This document shows, piece by piece, positions 1-9,950 of a stretch of 64,000 nt of DNA (its first letter is position 1; each line of letters opens with the position of its first letter). Both the position numbers and the translations under genes were made by a program. Below the pieces are notes generated by a model. The model ran no database searches, had not been told where the DNA came from, and was given only the letters and a program-made list of their open reading frames with translations. This stretch comes from Nyssa sinensis (lineage: Eukaryota > Streptophyta > Magnoliopsida > Cornales > Nyssaceae). Where the stretch lies: assembly GCA_008638375.1 (NCBI GenBank), contig CM018036.1, positions 16,927,300 to 16,991,299 of the forward strand, given 5' to 3'.

Positions 1-540
1 GGAAGAACTGTCATTTTTCTTGTCAGATTGAATGCCCACAGGTGATTATACTCAAAACCCATACTCTAGTACTATTGGAATATTGGGGTTGATTGTGTTT
101 GATAAAGAAAATAATAGAAGTGATCTATCAGAAAAAAATAATAATCAGAGAAGATGAAGGGGCAGAAGCAAATGGAAGTTGAAGGGAATGACTGAAAGCT
201 TAGAGTTTCTGTTTGATTTATACTATTTTGTTTCAAAAGGTGATAGTGTGTGTGTATATATATATATGGCCCGCCTTTGTAGGAGAAGATGCTTGGTTGT
301 AAGGTACAAGAGAGAAGGATCCCACAGCTGGTGTGAGGAGATCGTTGAATTCGTACAAGGAGTAGTAAGTACACTTTGGACAACACTATGGAACATAGGG
401 TGAAGTGGTTAGGGAAGAAGATATGAGCAACCAAGAAATTAGGGATTTAATGAGGAAGGATGGGACATTGATTAATCTTCATGAAATCTCATAAAGTAAG
501 TGAAACAATATGGTGATTCAGAATATCATTTATCGTAAAC
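1..540. other. Intergenic sequence, nothing recognised
   Basis: Short open frames occur on both strands but none shows a known domain or splice pattern. A short TA microsatellite lies near 256-268. Confidence 0.5.
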
Positions 541-615
541 TAAAGGCCACTAATGGTAGTTGGCCTTCATAATTGCTGCCTGAGGAATCTGGCCTTATAT
601 TTATAGTATATGGGG

Positions 616-663
616 CACGTGCCAAATCTTGAGCATGGCAGGAATTGTTACAGATGCCACGTG
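616..663. promoter_or_regulatory. Two CACGTG G-boxes
   Basis: CACGTG is at 616-621 and again at 658-663, about 40 bases apart. They lie roughly 940 bases upstream of a TATA box and may belong to the promoter of the plant-mobile-domain gene, or to an LTR remnant. The stretch 664-1597 shows no recognisable protein. Confidence 0.35.
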
Positions 664-1597
664 TCCCATTTGTACATGAGGTAAGGATAGTTTCAAATTG
701 TTGAGGGCCAGTTGGAATCCCATATTTCTAGAAAGACCCAAGTACCCTTAACTTGTGAAGTGCGGGATGCTTTGGTTCATCCTCATATCTAAGCTACTAT
801 GCCACAAGACTGTTGAGTGTCCTGAATGTGGACTATAGCATGATGGTCATGCTATAGATGCTTGCCAGACTGGGAGTCTCTCTAAGCTTGTCCCCAAGCT
901 CTTGGGTATCCATGATGTGGAAGAGCAGTCATGGTCCTCGTGGGACATGTCATCATGGAGTTCTCGTGAAACTTGTGATTCGGGGAATGTTGCACTGCGT
1001 TTGGAAGTTAGATGGTAGCTACCTATTCCAGCACAAAGGAGTGGGTCTTCCTAAGTTAGGAGGACCTTGTCTAAACTTTGCCTATTGGATCAACACTTGT
1101 TCTATCCCCGAGGCTTATTTTAGACGTGTGTCTATTTGGGAAGTGACACTTCTTGGAGCTTGTGGGCTCTTGATAGAGTTCGACGAGTCACATGTCTCCC
1201 AGGGACCTGGTATCTTGTTGATAGGTGATCTGGTGTCCTCATTAGTCGAGGGTTGTCCTTATTGAGATGCTATTTCGGCGTGTGAAAGACCTGGCTATTT
1301 ACATTTTATCCCCTATGCGGCATCCTTTTGTGAAATTTTAAGAGAGAACGTTGGTGTGCAAAGAAAGGCCATATGTCCCTGACTTTGATGGGACATACTT
1401 TCTACGTTAGCCACACCATTCCTTCTTTCATGCAAAGCACGCTTCTGTGTTTGAAGGCTGTAATTATTAGTCATTTGACATGGCTAGTTTTTATTGGCCT
1501 TAATTTTATCGGGTGCGTCCAATGGTGAAGAGGCAACCTCTTTATGAAGCGTTGCGCCGTTTGTCACTATTAGTCATAATTAGGGCCACCATTTTCG

Positions 1598-1605
1598 TAT
1601 ATAAA
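1598..1605 (+). promoter_or_regulatory. TATA box upstream of the plant-mobile-domain pseudogene
   Basis: TATATAAA is followed by a pyrimidine-rich leader (CTTTTTTTTCTCTTTC type), as in many plant 5' UTRs. The first ATG after it is at 1757, but its frame closes after 13 codons. Confidence 0.4.
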
Positions 1606-1989
1606 TCCCCTTTTGGAACTTTTTTTTCTCTTTCTATTCTTCATCCTTGTTTCCTTGAGCATAAGGCATTCTTTAGAATTTTTGTACACCGTCTTCTCAA
1701 AGCTCCGACTTCCTTTTTTCGTTCCTGTGATTTTCTCACTCTTGTACTTCGCGAGGATGGGTTCCAAGACATACGACATTTTACTGGTCGACGGTTAGAT
1801 TCTGTCACTGCCATTATAGGAGGATTGAAAAAGGGTCCCTTTTTTGGTGATGAGGGTGGAGATGAGTTTTGGCCCAAGGTTGGCGCCTGTATGGCATCTG
1901 CCGAGCAGGTTTATAGAGGAGGCCCTGCTATTGGTTGCACAGAGAGGAGAGTCAGGGAAGGCCAAAGAAAATGGGATTCCCCTAGATAG

Positions 1990-2590
1990 CCCGATCCGCT
2001 TCAGCATCGAGGGGTGATTACCCTGTTTCTTTCACTACTTTCACGGCAAGCTCTGGTCCCATCAACGACCGGAGTGATTGGACTAATTTCTTCCTCTCTG
2101 ATCCTGATAATTGCTGAATTTTGGACAAGGTCGGCCTTATTGACAGTGTAAAGGTCTATCGGGAATTGAGCTGTTGTAAGGATAACGATAGTTTGCTGAT
2201 GCTAACCTTGCGTTGGAGTACCTCGTCCCACACTTTTGTTACTGGTTGGAGAGAGTTCATCCTGACCCTTGAGGACGTTGCGACGATTATGCATCTTTCC
2301 TTGGCGGGAGCACACAATTTCCTGCCTTGAAGGTCTTCGGCAAGGATAAGGAGATATTGGCTTATTTGTACAAACATCAAACGCATGCTGCCAATTTCAC
2401 AGGGAGCTTCATCAAGGGAGGCAGGAGGAAGGCTAACTTCGCCGCATGGTGGTTGTACTTCTTCAAGGATTACCAACCCTCTAGGGGTTTGGCCACCAGA
2501 TCTTCCTGTCAAGGATTTGATGGTCCTGAGCTATATGGCTGCCATCAGCTAGTGGTCTACCTGGTTTGCTGGCTAGCCAGGTATGTTTTG
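1990..2590 (+). pseudogene. Plant mobile domain (PMD) protein, degenerate
   Basis: One reading frame runs from about 2000 to 2590 with in-frame stops near 2114 and 2328. Its translation includes FVTGWREFILTLEDVATIMHL and, after the second stop, KANFAAWWLYFFKD. The aromatic-W followed by (F/V)TLEDV and a glycine-containing run is the hallmark of the plant mobile domain (aminotransferase-like PMD, PF10536). That domain occurs in MAIN-like host proteins and in transposons, including extra genes carried by some plant LTR elements. A TATA box at 1598 suggests the copy once had its own promoter. The 3' part is cut off by LINE sequence at about 2600. Host gene or element-borne gene cannot be decided here. 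It is not functional as it stands. Confidence 0.6.
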
Positions 2591-2614
2591 TTATTACCTG
2601 CTATAAATAAGACA

Positions 2615-3033
2615 ACCATTCTACAAAGGTGGTATTTTCTTCTTGGACCGTGTTGTAGGGGGCTATTTTGACTTTGGATGACTTGCAAAAATGAGGGTTC
2701 TTCTTGGTTAATAGATGCTCGATGTGCCTAGAGGAGGACGAAAGTATCAGTAACTTGTTTATCCATTGCCCATTTGCTAGTGATGTGTGGTAACTTCTCT
2801 CTTTTTGAATGCTCAACCATAATTTTGGATGCCTAAATATGCACACATATTTGAAACAGTACTGTAATTCTCATTTTTAAGAATCCAAGAAGTCTTTGGG
2901 TTGGTTTTTTTTTTTTTTGGGGGGGGGGGGGGGGTTTATCATTTTATTTATGCTGGCCCCCTTTTTGTAATTTGTATGCCTCTGGTCCTCTCTTGGGTGT
3001 TTGTTAATTATATTATACTTATTTATCAAAAGA
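2615..3033 (+). mobile_element. L1-type LINE 3' fragment with zf-RVT domain
   Basis: Frame translation from about 2622 gives VVFSSWTVL, a stop, then ILTLDDLQK, NRCSMCLEEDESISNLFIHC and PFASDVW. This is the reverse-transcriptase zinc-binding domain (zf-RVT) at the end of plant L1 ORF2, with the expected C-x2-C and H-C pattern. Two in-frame stops show that it is dead. After a poly-T/poly-G tract at about 2908-2934, a segment ending in TATTTATCAAAAG near 3030 resembles the usual 3' tail of plant L1 elements. The 5' part of the LINE is missing. Confidence 0.6.
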
Positions 3034-3268
3034 AAATTCATTATGTGTTTCTAAATTATGATGTCTTATGTGCCATCCTTACACATCATCCTCAACCATA
3101 ATTTACGATGCCTAAATATGTACACCGATATTGGAAACAATACTGTAATTCTCATTTTTAAGAATCAAGAGGTCTGGAAATAATATTTCTTATATGTACA
3201 TGGATATAGAAACAGTACTGTAATTCTCAGTTTTTAGAATCCATGTAGTCTGGAAATAATATTTCTTT
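2812..3268. repeat. Diverged approx. 80-bp repeat, two full copies and one partial
   Basis: The phrase around AACAGTACTGTAATTCTCA recurs in copies at about 2812-2891, 3091-3175 and 3180-3268. The first two begin with CAACCATAATTT and GATGCCTAAATATG. The last two share TCTGGAAATAATATTTCTT. The LINE tail separates copies one and two. Confidence 0.6.
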
Positions 3269-3708
3269 TGATCTATCGTGTTTCTAGTTTCTGTTCGCTT
3301 AGTTGAGAAATGCCTTCTTTATCCAATGGAACGTAAATTTTTTGTTAGTCGTACTAGAGACTTAGGATATTACTTAACTTCATTGGGGGATTTTTTATTA
3401 TTTATTTATTTTTATTATTATTATTTTTTCCTTTTTTTTGGGGGGGGGGCGGGTTTTCTCATCTTAAAGAAGGTTGCTGTGAAACAGTTGTTCAGTCCTT
3501 TTATCTTTTTTAGTGCTGCGATAGATTGAAACAACGTGGCATGGATCTGATTCATGTTCTTAAATTGATGACTTTGTTTGGTGTCTCTGTTTATTTGAAT
3601 TATGACAATCTGAAGTTTCTTCAAATGTTTTGTTCTATCCTAAAGTAGGTCTTGTTATAAAGTTGGTTCCACATTAATAAATACAATTTGTGTTCATGTG
3701 CTGCTCAG

Positions 3709-3990
3709 GAAAAAGTTCTATGTAGGGTTTGCTTTGAGGGAGAGATTAGTGTAGTCCTGCTTCCATGCAGGCATCGCATCCTTTGCAGGTATGCTCGTCT
3801 ACCTGTAGGCTACTGAATTGTTTGATTTTCAAAATATTAGCCAATTGTATTATTTTTTTCCCTTTAGTGCCACTGTACGATGATTAGTCACTATGTTCTA
3901 TTTTGGTGCAGCACCTGCTGTGAAAAGTGTAAGAAATGCCCAGTTTGCCGTGTCCCTATTGAGGAGCGCTTACCTGTATATGATGTATAG
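3709..3990 (+). CDS. Last two exons of a RING-HC zinc-finger protein (5' part not seen)
   Basis: Exon 3709-3788 follows a CTGCTCAG acceptor and ends at a GTATGC donor. Exon 3912-3990 follows a GGTGCAG acceptor and ends in TAG at 3988-3990. Joined, they code for a C-terminal RING finger of C3HC4 type: CRVCFEGE, then LLPCRHRILC, then CCEKCKKCPVCR, ending VYDV. All eight metal ligands are present, with C-x2-C, C-x-H-x3-C-x2-C and C-x2-C spacing. RING-HC fingers at the very C-terminus are typical of E3 ubiquitin ligases that recruit an E2 enzyme. No upstream exons could be found between the LINE fragment and 3709, so the gene may be truncated or its earlier exons may lie behind the inserted repeats. 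The exact family is not recognised. Confidence 0.6.
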
Positions 3991-5230
3991 CTTTAACATA
4001 CCCAATTTCTTTTTGTATCGGTATGAATTGGAATACACGCAACATTTCAAGGAAATGGTTACGCAGCTCTCATTGAAAGTTTTAGGAGCAGTGAGTGTCG
4101 CTTTACTTAAACTAACCGAAGCAGGAATTAGGAGATTTAGAAAATGCAGTTGCTGTAATCATATTGTGATCGGTTAGTTTCTCTTTCTTGTAAATGTACT
4201 TTTGTGTGGTGCAGAAAGCTGTGATTCTAACTTGTAAATTTCCTGTGCCAAATTTTGTACCAATAATGCACTGGTTTTTCTTGTGTACATAACATAACAT
4301 TGCTCTTGAAATTTCCATATTATGTTAAAAAAAAAAAAAAACAGAGGATCAATAGATCAAGGTTGGAAGGAAGTAATCCATGACTGCGGTGACCGTTGAT
4401 GCTTTTCAAAATTTTGGTACTTAACAATGATAACAAAATTTCCCTCTCCTCTTGGTTCATTCCATCTCAAATCTCAGTGCTGGGGGGTAGATAGTATGTT
4501 AATTATTAGATTCATATGCAAATAATTCTATATATGTTAGTAATTAGATTCATATTCAAATATTTCTATATATACAGGGTAGTTATTAGATTTGAATGTT
4601 TACAGTTATTTGATTCTTATGTTTACTTAATTAGCAAGTGGAGTATGGTAATCCATTTTGTTTGCAAGTGGAGTATGGCACATAAGGTTGTCTTTTTGGT
4701 TGATAATGGTGTCGCTGGATAGATCGTCTCCTAGGTGTGTGATTGGCGTGATCAAAAGTGTGAAACAAAGTTTGGAGATCAAACTAGTTGCTGCAACAAT
4801 GTACTGAGGTAGTGCATGGCAGGTTCGTTGAGGTCAGTTCCAGTGTTGATCAAATGCCAAACTATTAGTTGGTTTGAAAATAAATCAAAAGGAATTTTGG
4901 AATCTGAACGAAAGAGTGAGGCTTTTGGGAGTAATCGTAAGGGTTGCCAGAATAAAAACTTGATGGAAAACACTAAAGGAAAGAGTGATTCACAACCTGT
5001 GCTTACACTGTATATTGATTGATTAATACATAACGAGGAGCTTCCTTACATGACACAGAATATTTACAAAAGTATGAAACATGTTACAAGCTAAATATGT
5101 TAACAATTTGGTTATAGAGAAGAGTGAAGAGGGGAAGGGGAAGGAATGGAGAGTTTTTTTCAATACCCAAGAAGATTTAAAAAGATATTTTGCAATATCA
5201 AGATATTTTAAAAGCATTTGAGAAATCCAT
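3991..5230. other. 3' flank of the RING gene, no gene seen
   Basis: AT-rich sequence. A poly-A tract at about 4327-4342 could be a retroposed tail. Open frames here are short and show no domains. Confidence 0.4.
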
Positions 5231-5239
5231 GCTCAAGTA

Positions 5240-5410
5240 AAAAATCTTCATGTTAAAAGTACTTTTAAATATAAAGGTATTCTTGGTAAAAGTGTTTTTA
5301 CATACAAAAGTGTTCTTACTGAAAGCGTTTTTAATTTAAAGATACTCTGATTGGAAACACTTTTAATTTAAAGATAATCTTTTTTAAAAACGTTATTAAT
5401 TTAAAAATAT
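5240..5410. repeat. Degenerate 32-bp tandem repeat, about 4-5 copies
   Basis: Units of 32-34 bases share CTTTTAATTTAAAGATA and TTGGAAAC-like cores. They run from the AAAGGTATTCTTGG phrase near 5270 to TTAATTTAAAAATATG near 5410. Confidence 0.5.
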
Positions 5411-7489
5411 GACAAAGGGTTTGAACATGGATTATATTAACATCTAAAGGAGCCATTAGTAAGTGTGCCTTCTAAACATCATGAGTGTTCCAAACACTTT
5501 TAAAAGATTTTGGATGTGCCAATATTTGTTTTAAAAGATGACTGTCTTAAAAAAAACTCGAGGAATGGAGGCCTCCCACCTCCCATGTATTTCTTTTATG
5601 TGCCTTGAACTTGGAGCAAAAATGTTGTACTTCTCTCCATTGGCTTCAAAACATCTGAGATTATAGTTTTTATGGATCCAAATAAAGAGATATTACTAAA
5701 AGTTTCTGTGTCTCCTCTCCTCTTCTCTTCCCTTCCCTCTAATCAAATGGCATATTTGAATGAAGGGCTCTTTTGGAAGCCATTTTCTCTCTTCTTGCGA
5801 GAAATTTTTATTTTCGAGTTAGTTTATCTTGAGAAGTTATTTCATATGATTATCGTACATTGTGTGATGGTCACTGTAATTTTAGTATTCGCAGTGTATC
5901 TAGTAAAATTTATGTGACACGGGTGTGATGCTTGCATACATAGAATAATTTCTCATGTTATCTCCCAATGGAAGTTAGCAGCTTGAAGCGGTTGGTTTGG
6001 AGACAATTAGAGGAAAATGCATTCATTTTGTGCTTACCAAACTTTGCACCTTTCCCTGAAAGGATGATGTCAAGTAGAGAGGACTTTTAAAAAGATCACA
6101 TCACACACACACACACACAGAGGAATCATAGTTGTGAGAGTAAAATCTTGAATTAGAGTGAAAAAAAAACTTATTTTCAGTTTGGTGTTGTTTTAAACTT
6201 ATTTACGGGATTAGGGTTGTTTTTAAAATCGTTTTTCAAAGTCTTTTTGAAATTTCTGAAAGACAATTTCAAATAATTTTTTTTTTTAAATCGTTTTTCA
6301 GAAAGACGTTTTTAGTTTTTTTTTTTATTAAGAAATCATCTTTCAAAAAGACGCTTTCAAAAGTATATTTCTAAAAAATGATTTCAAATAATTTTTTTAT
6401 TTTTTATTTTTAAATTGTCTTTCAGAAGGACGATTTCACAAATAACTATAGTTTGGTAAATAAGTTTACTGTAACCTTATTTTTGAAAAAAGTTTCAAAA
6501 TAACTCTATTTTGGAAAAAGTTCATAGTTGTGAATTTCAACATTAAAGAGATTGGAGTTGGTTTCCATCTTGCATGGTAAATGGGCTCTAAATCTTCCTC
6601 TATCTAAAACAAAAGTTGAACGAATAGCTATCTCTTCACTTTTAGCTATAATTGGTTGTCTTTTATCAAAATAAGTCCTTCACCAAACTAATTATTAAAC
6701 TAGCTAATATAATTTCTAACTATCTTGTTAGTTAGAAATGATTAGCTATTTCATATTATATTAATAGTTAAAATATATATATTAATGCTTAAGAATGTTT
6801 CTTAAATTATTGTATTTTTAATACATTTTAGGATTCTATTAATTATATTTATGATTATTTTAAACTTATTTTATTGTATTTAAAAAAAAAATATGACCAT
6901 TAAAAATTATCATTAGAACTTGATTGTTAACAAATGACGGTTGAAACATGACAATTGAAATTTGAATGTTAGAATATTTTGAATTAAAATATCAAATTCA
7001 AACACATGACTAGTTAAAATAGAGAATATTGTTAAGAGTTAGATTCTAAAAAAAAATGATTAGCTAAAATAAAAATGAGATTTTGTTAAACCAAAATTGG
7101 CTAGTATTGCTGGAAATATGCATCATATTTGGTACAATGTTAGACATAGAATTCTCCCAAACATCTCAAATGACACTTAGATCAACCTCTCTAACGCTCT
7201 TTTTCCTTAAAATCATCAAATACTATATATAGAGCATAATTCAGCAGGGACTTCTCTTAACAGCCTAACTCTCCCAAGCATCAAATACTATAGATCAACC
7301 TCTCTAACGCTCTTCCCCTAAAATCTTGATTTCAACATTACCCAGATGATTCTATAATATTTGAACAAATTTTCAATAACATTATTCAATTTTTGCTAGA
7401 ATAGGATAATATATACCGTCAACTAAGTCGGAAAATTTGTTGATAGATTTATTTTTATGATCTTCCAGTGCCCTGGACATTGATTCTAA
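5411..7489. other. AT-rich intergenic DNA with simple repeats
   Basis: There is a CA microsatellite at about 6104-6118. A direct repeat of the type TTTCAAATAATTTTTT followed by CTTTCAGAAGGACG occurs at about 6266-6305 and 6381-6435. CTAACGCTCTT is repeated near 7190 and 7303. No protein domain was recognised. Confidence 0.4.
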
Positions 7490-7691
7490 TCAATGCTTCT
7501 GTTCTAGTAATTGGCATGAGGATGCCATTGTCGCTTGCTTGGCGACGAACTCATCAAAGTAGTCATCAATGGTTCGGAACGTACGGTGTGTCTGGATAGA
7601 GGATGCTCACTAGTCACTTCCTCATCCTTAGCTCCCTTTATGAAGATGTCATGTGCAAGTGCTGCCACAATGCTTTGTGGGATGCACATTT
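7490..7691 (-). pseudogene. LAR: Leucoanthocyanidin reductase, last exon (broken)
   Basis: Read on the minus strand, an acceptor TTGTTGCAG at 7692-7700 opens an exon giving IPQSIVAALAHDIFIKGA and DEEVTS. A frame change follows, then RTIDDYFDEFVAKQATMAS and a stop at 7490-7492. This matches the C-terminus of plant LAR, the NADPH-dependent enzyme that reduces leucoanthocyanidins to catechins in proanthocyanidin synthesis. The LAR-specific THD motif is here AHD. At least one frameshift (near 7600) makes the exon non-functional. The preceding exons lie at 8631-8795 and 19052-19986. Confidence 0.75.
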
Positions 7692-7724
7692 CTGCAACAA
7701 AACCATGCACAAATTAATACAAGC

Positions 7725-7759
<35 letters not shown>

Positions 7760-7768
7760 TATTCAACG

Positions 7769-8503
7769 GCAGAGCCAAGGAAATATTTTTGGGGGCCTTA
7801 AAAAATGTTAGGAGAAAATTTTAGTGAAATTTTTTTGAGTTAGACCAAAATTTTGGGAGAGAAGCGAGAGAATTAAGATAAAAATTTTGGATTGTGTTGA
7901 AATTTTGAGATAAAAAAATAAAAAATAAAGGGTACAATTGGGTTGGATTAATATTTTAGAGTGAGCTAATTTATATAAAATGTCAAAATTTTATAAATAA
8001 AATTTTGAAAAAATTACTAAAAAGTCAAAAAAAAATTTAATACAAAAATGTCAAATTGTTAACTTTTATCTTAACACCGTTAAAAAATATTATTGATTAT
8101 ACTAAAATGACTACATTTAAAAAAAAAATACTAAAAAATCTATAAAATAAAATTTTCAATCTAAAAAAATCATAACATTTTAAAAAAGTAAAAAATTATA
8201 TTTTTAGGCATTCTAGAGTTTTTTATTTTGGATTGAAAAATTTGCTATATCTATTATTTAGTATTTTTTAAAATATATATTGAAGATTATTTTGGCCTAA
8301 TTAATAATATTTTTTAACGGTATTAAGATGAAAGTTAACAATTGGACTTTTTTTTTTAGATCTTTTAGATAGAAAAATATAACATAATTTTTTTAAATTG
8401 AAAAAATTATTTTAAAAGCTTTTTAATATTTATTCTAAATTTTTTTTTGTCAGATTCTGAAAAAGGCTATAGAGCACCCTAACCACCCCTAACTCCGTCC
8501 TAG
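7769..8503. mobile_element. Fold-back (MITE-like) element with a long internal inverted repeat
   Basis: The block 8050-8190 (starting GTCAAATTGTTAACTTTTATC) is the imperfect reverse complement of about 8210-8347 (ending AAAGTTAACAATTGGAC), so the DNA can fold into a hairpin. The outer ends, GGCAGAGCCAAGG and the reverse complement of CCCCTAACTCCGTCC, look like decayed terminal repeats. It lies in the LAR intron between the last two exons. A related short stretch lies at 47335-47400. The exact ends are uncertain. Confidence 0.45.
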
Positions 8504-8630
8504 TATATACACACATATAGTTAGTTTTGTTAAATTTGCAATGCACGTATCGCTGCATAAAGACTGAAATTAAAAGAAGTACATGTTAAAAAACATAATA
8601 TTCTATAATATATAGTATGAAATTTTGGAC

Positions 8631-8795
8631 GGCAAGTAGGTAATCTTCTGTGATAATCAATGGAAGGAGTGTGCACCCGATCTTCTTCTCCCACACAAAG
8701 ATGCAAGCTCAATCATGTTGAGTAGATTGCAAGATGGTCGAAAATGAACTGATTTATTGTGAATTCTCCAATATCAGTGTTCGTCACAAAGTAAA
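8631..8795 (-). pseudogene. LAR: Leucoanthocyanidin reductase, penultimate exon (broken)
   Basis: On the minus strand an acceptor TTTCACAG lies at 8796-8803. It is followed by YFVTNTDIGEFTIN, then HFRPSCNLLNMIELASL, then in another frame WEKKIGCTLLPLIITEDYLL. This is the LAR segment whose family pattern is YFV-x-GTDIGKFT, HFRP, WEKKIGRTLP and TEDDLLA. About a dozen residues expected between GEFTIN and HFRP are missing, and a frameshift lies before WEKKIG. The exon is therefore a pseudo-exon. The neighbouring upstream exon is over 10 kb away, beyond a PIF/Harbinger insertion in the intron. Confidence 0.7.
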
Positions 8796-8803
8796 CTGTG
8801 AAA

Positions 8804-9191
8804 CAAATAATTCATTCTAGCACTTGATTTTGTTGCATTCATAGAAGTTATCTCTCATACCATAGTAACAATGTTATTATAACAGGAAGGATACTCATGA
8901 AAATGGGCATTGAAAAACACATGGGCATATATATATATATATGCATGTTTTCAAAATGTATAATGAAGGTTCGATCTTGAAAGTGTTTTGAACCTCATGG
9001 CTTGAGCTTGACATGACTACATTGCTCCACTATTTGAAAGTGTACCCCTACACATGTTGCCAACCCACTGTGGAATTTTTTTTATTTTTTATTTTTGGGT
9101 AAGAGTTTAGTATTTTTTATTTGATGTTTTTTTCAAGATGCTTTTTATTTTTTTAAAAATTTTTCTTGATGTTTGAAGTACAAGAGATTAT
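8804..9191. other. LAR pseudogene intron, left flank of the PIF/Harbinger element
   Basis: AT-rich intron sequence with a TA repeat at about 8926-8941. The last three bases, TAT at 9189-9191, are the target-site copy of the PIF/Harbinger element. Confidence 0.4.
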
Positions 9192-9950
9192 GGCCCTATT
9201 TGGTTTGTAACTGCAAACATGATTTACCGTATCCAAGAATTAGAGATACTGTTTCGTATTGAAGACTGTGTTGACTAAGGGAGTTATTCTATCAGAATAT
9301 ATCTGAAACATATCTTTAGAAAGAAAAAAATACAGCCCCCTGTACTGAGCTTTCGTTTCCCATGAGTATTCACACAGTAGTTGTAGCTGTCTTGCCAAAG
9401 ACCTCTTGATCTTGATCAGACGCAAGCAGCAGACGATCGATGACCACCCCACTGCTTGATTTCGTTCTTTTGTACCAAATTTATTTTCTGAATTTTTCTT
9501 CCTTTCTCTCTTCTTTACCACCTAGGGCGCCTAAATCACTCACGCGACATCCAACTCTCACTCTCTGCAAATCTCTCTCTCACTCTCTCCGAATCTATGT
9601 TGATCTGGCTTCTCTAGATCTCACTTTCCCTCTCAGAAAATCTACAACTGAAGATGGTCCGCCTCTGACAGACGTAACTGGACGACTGTCTCAGGCCGCT
9701 GCTTCTCTCACTCACGCGGCACCTTCTCTCACACTCTGCATCAGCTAGCTCTGCATATTTTTTTCCATATTTTTTTCTTTCTCTCTCTTTATGTAAGTTC
9801 TGTCGTGTAGATTTAACAAATTTCAAAGCAAATCTCCCTATTTCAATTGCATTCAAGTGTATCAAACCAAATCTCTCACCTATCACATCCATCTTTCCAA
9901 CTAACAGTGTAGGGTTTCCGTTCTCTATTTAGCACCTGTGAGAGTCTTCC

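Noticed and set aside
858..1265. 135-residue plus-strand frame
   Set aside because: No domain, no promoter or splice context; probably chance in older repeat DNA.
2908..2934. Poly-T/poly-G run as a regulatory or telomere-like element
   Set aside because: A simple homopolymer junction, probably tied to the LINE tail or to a sequencing weakness.
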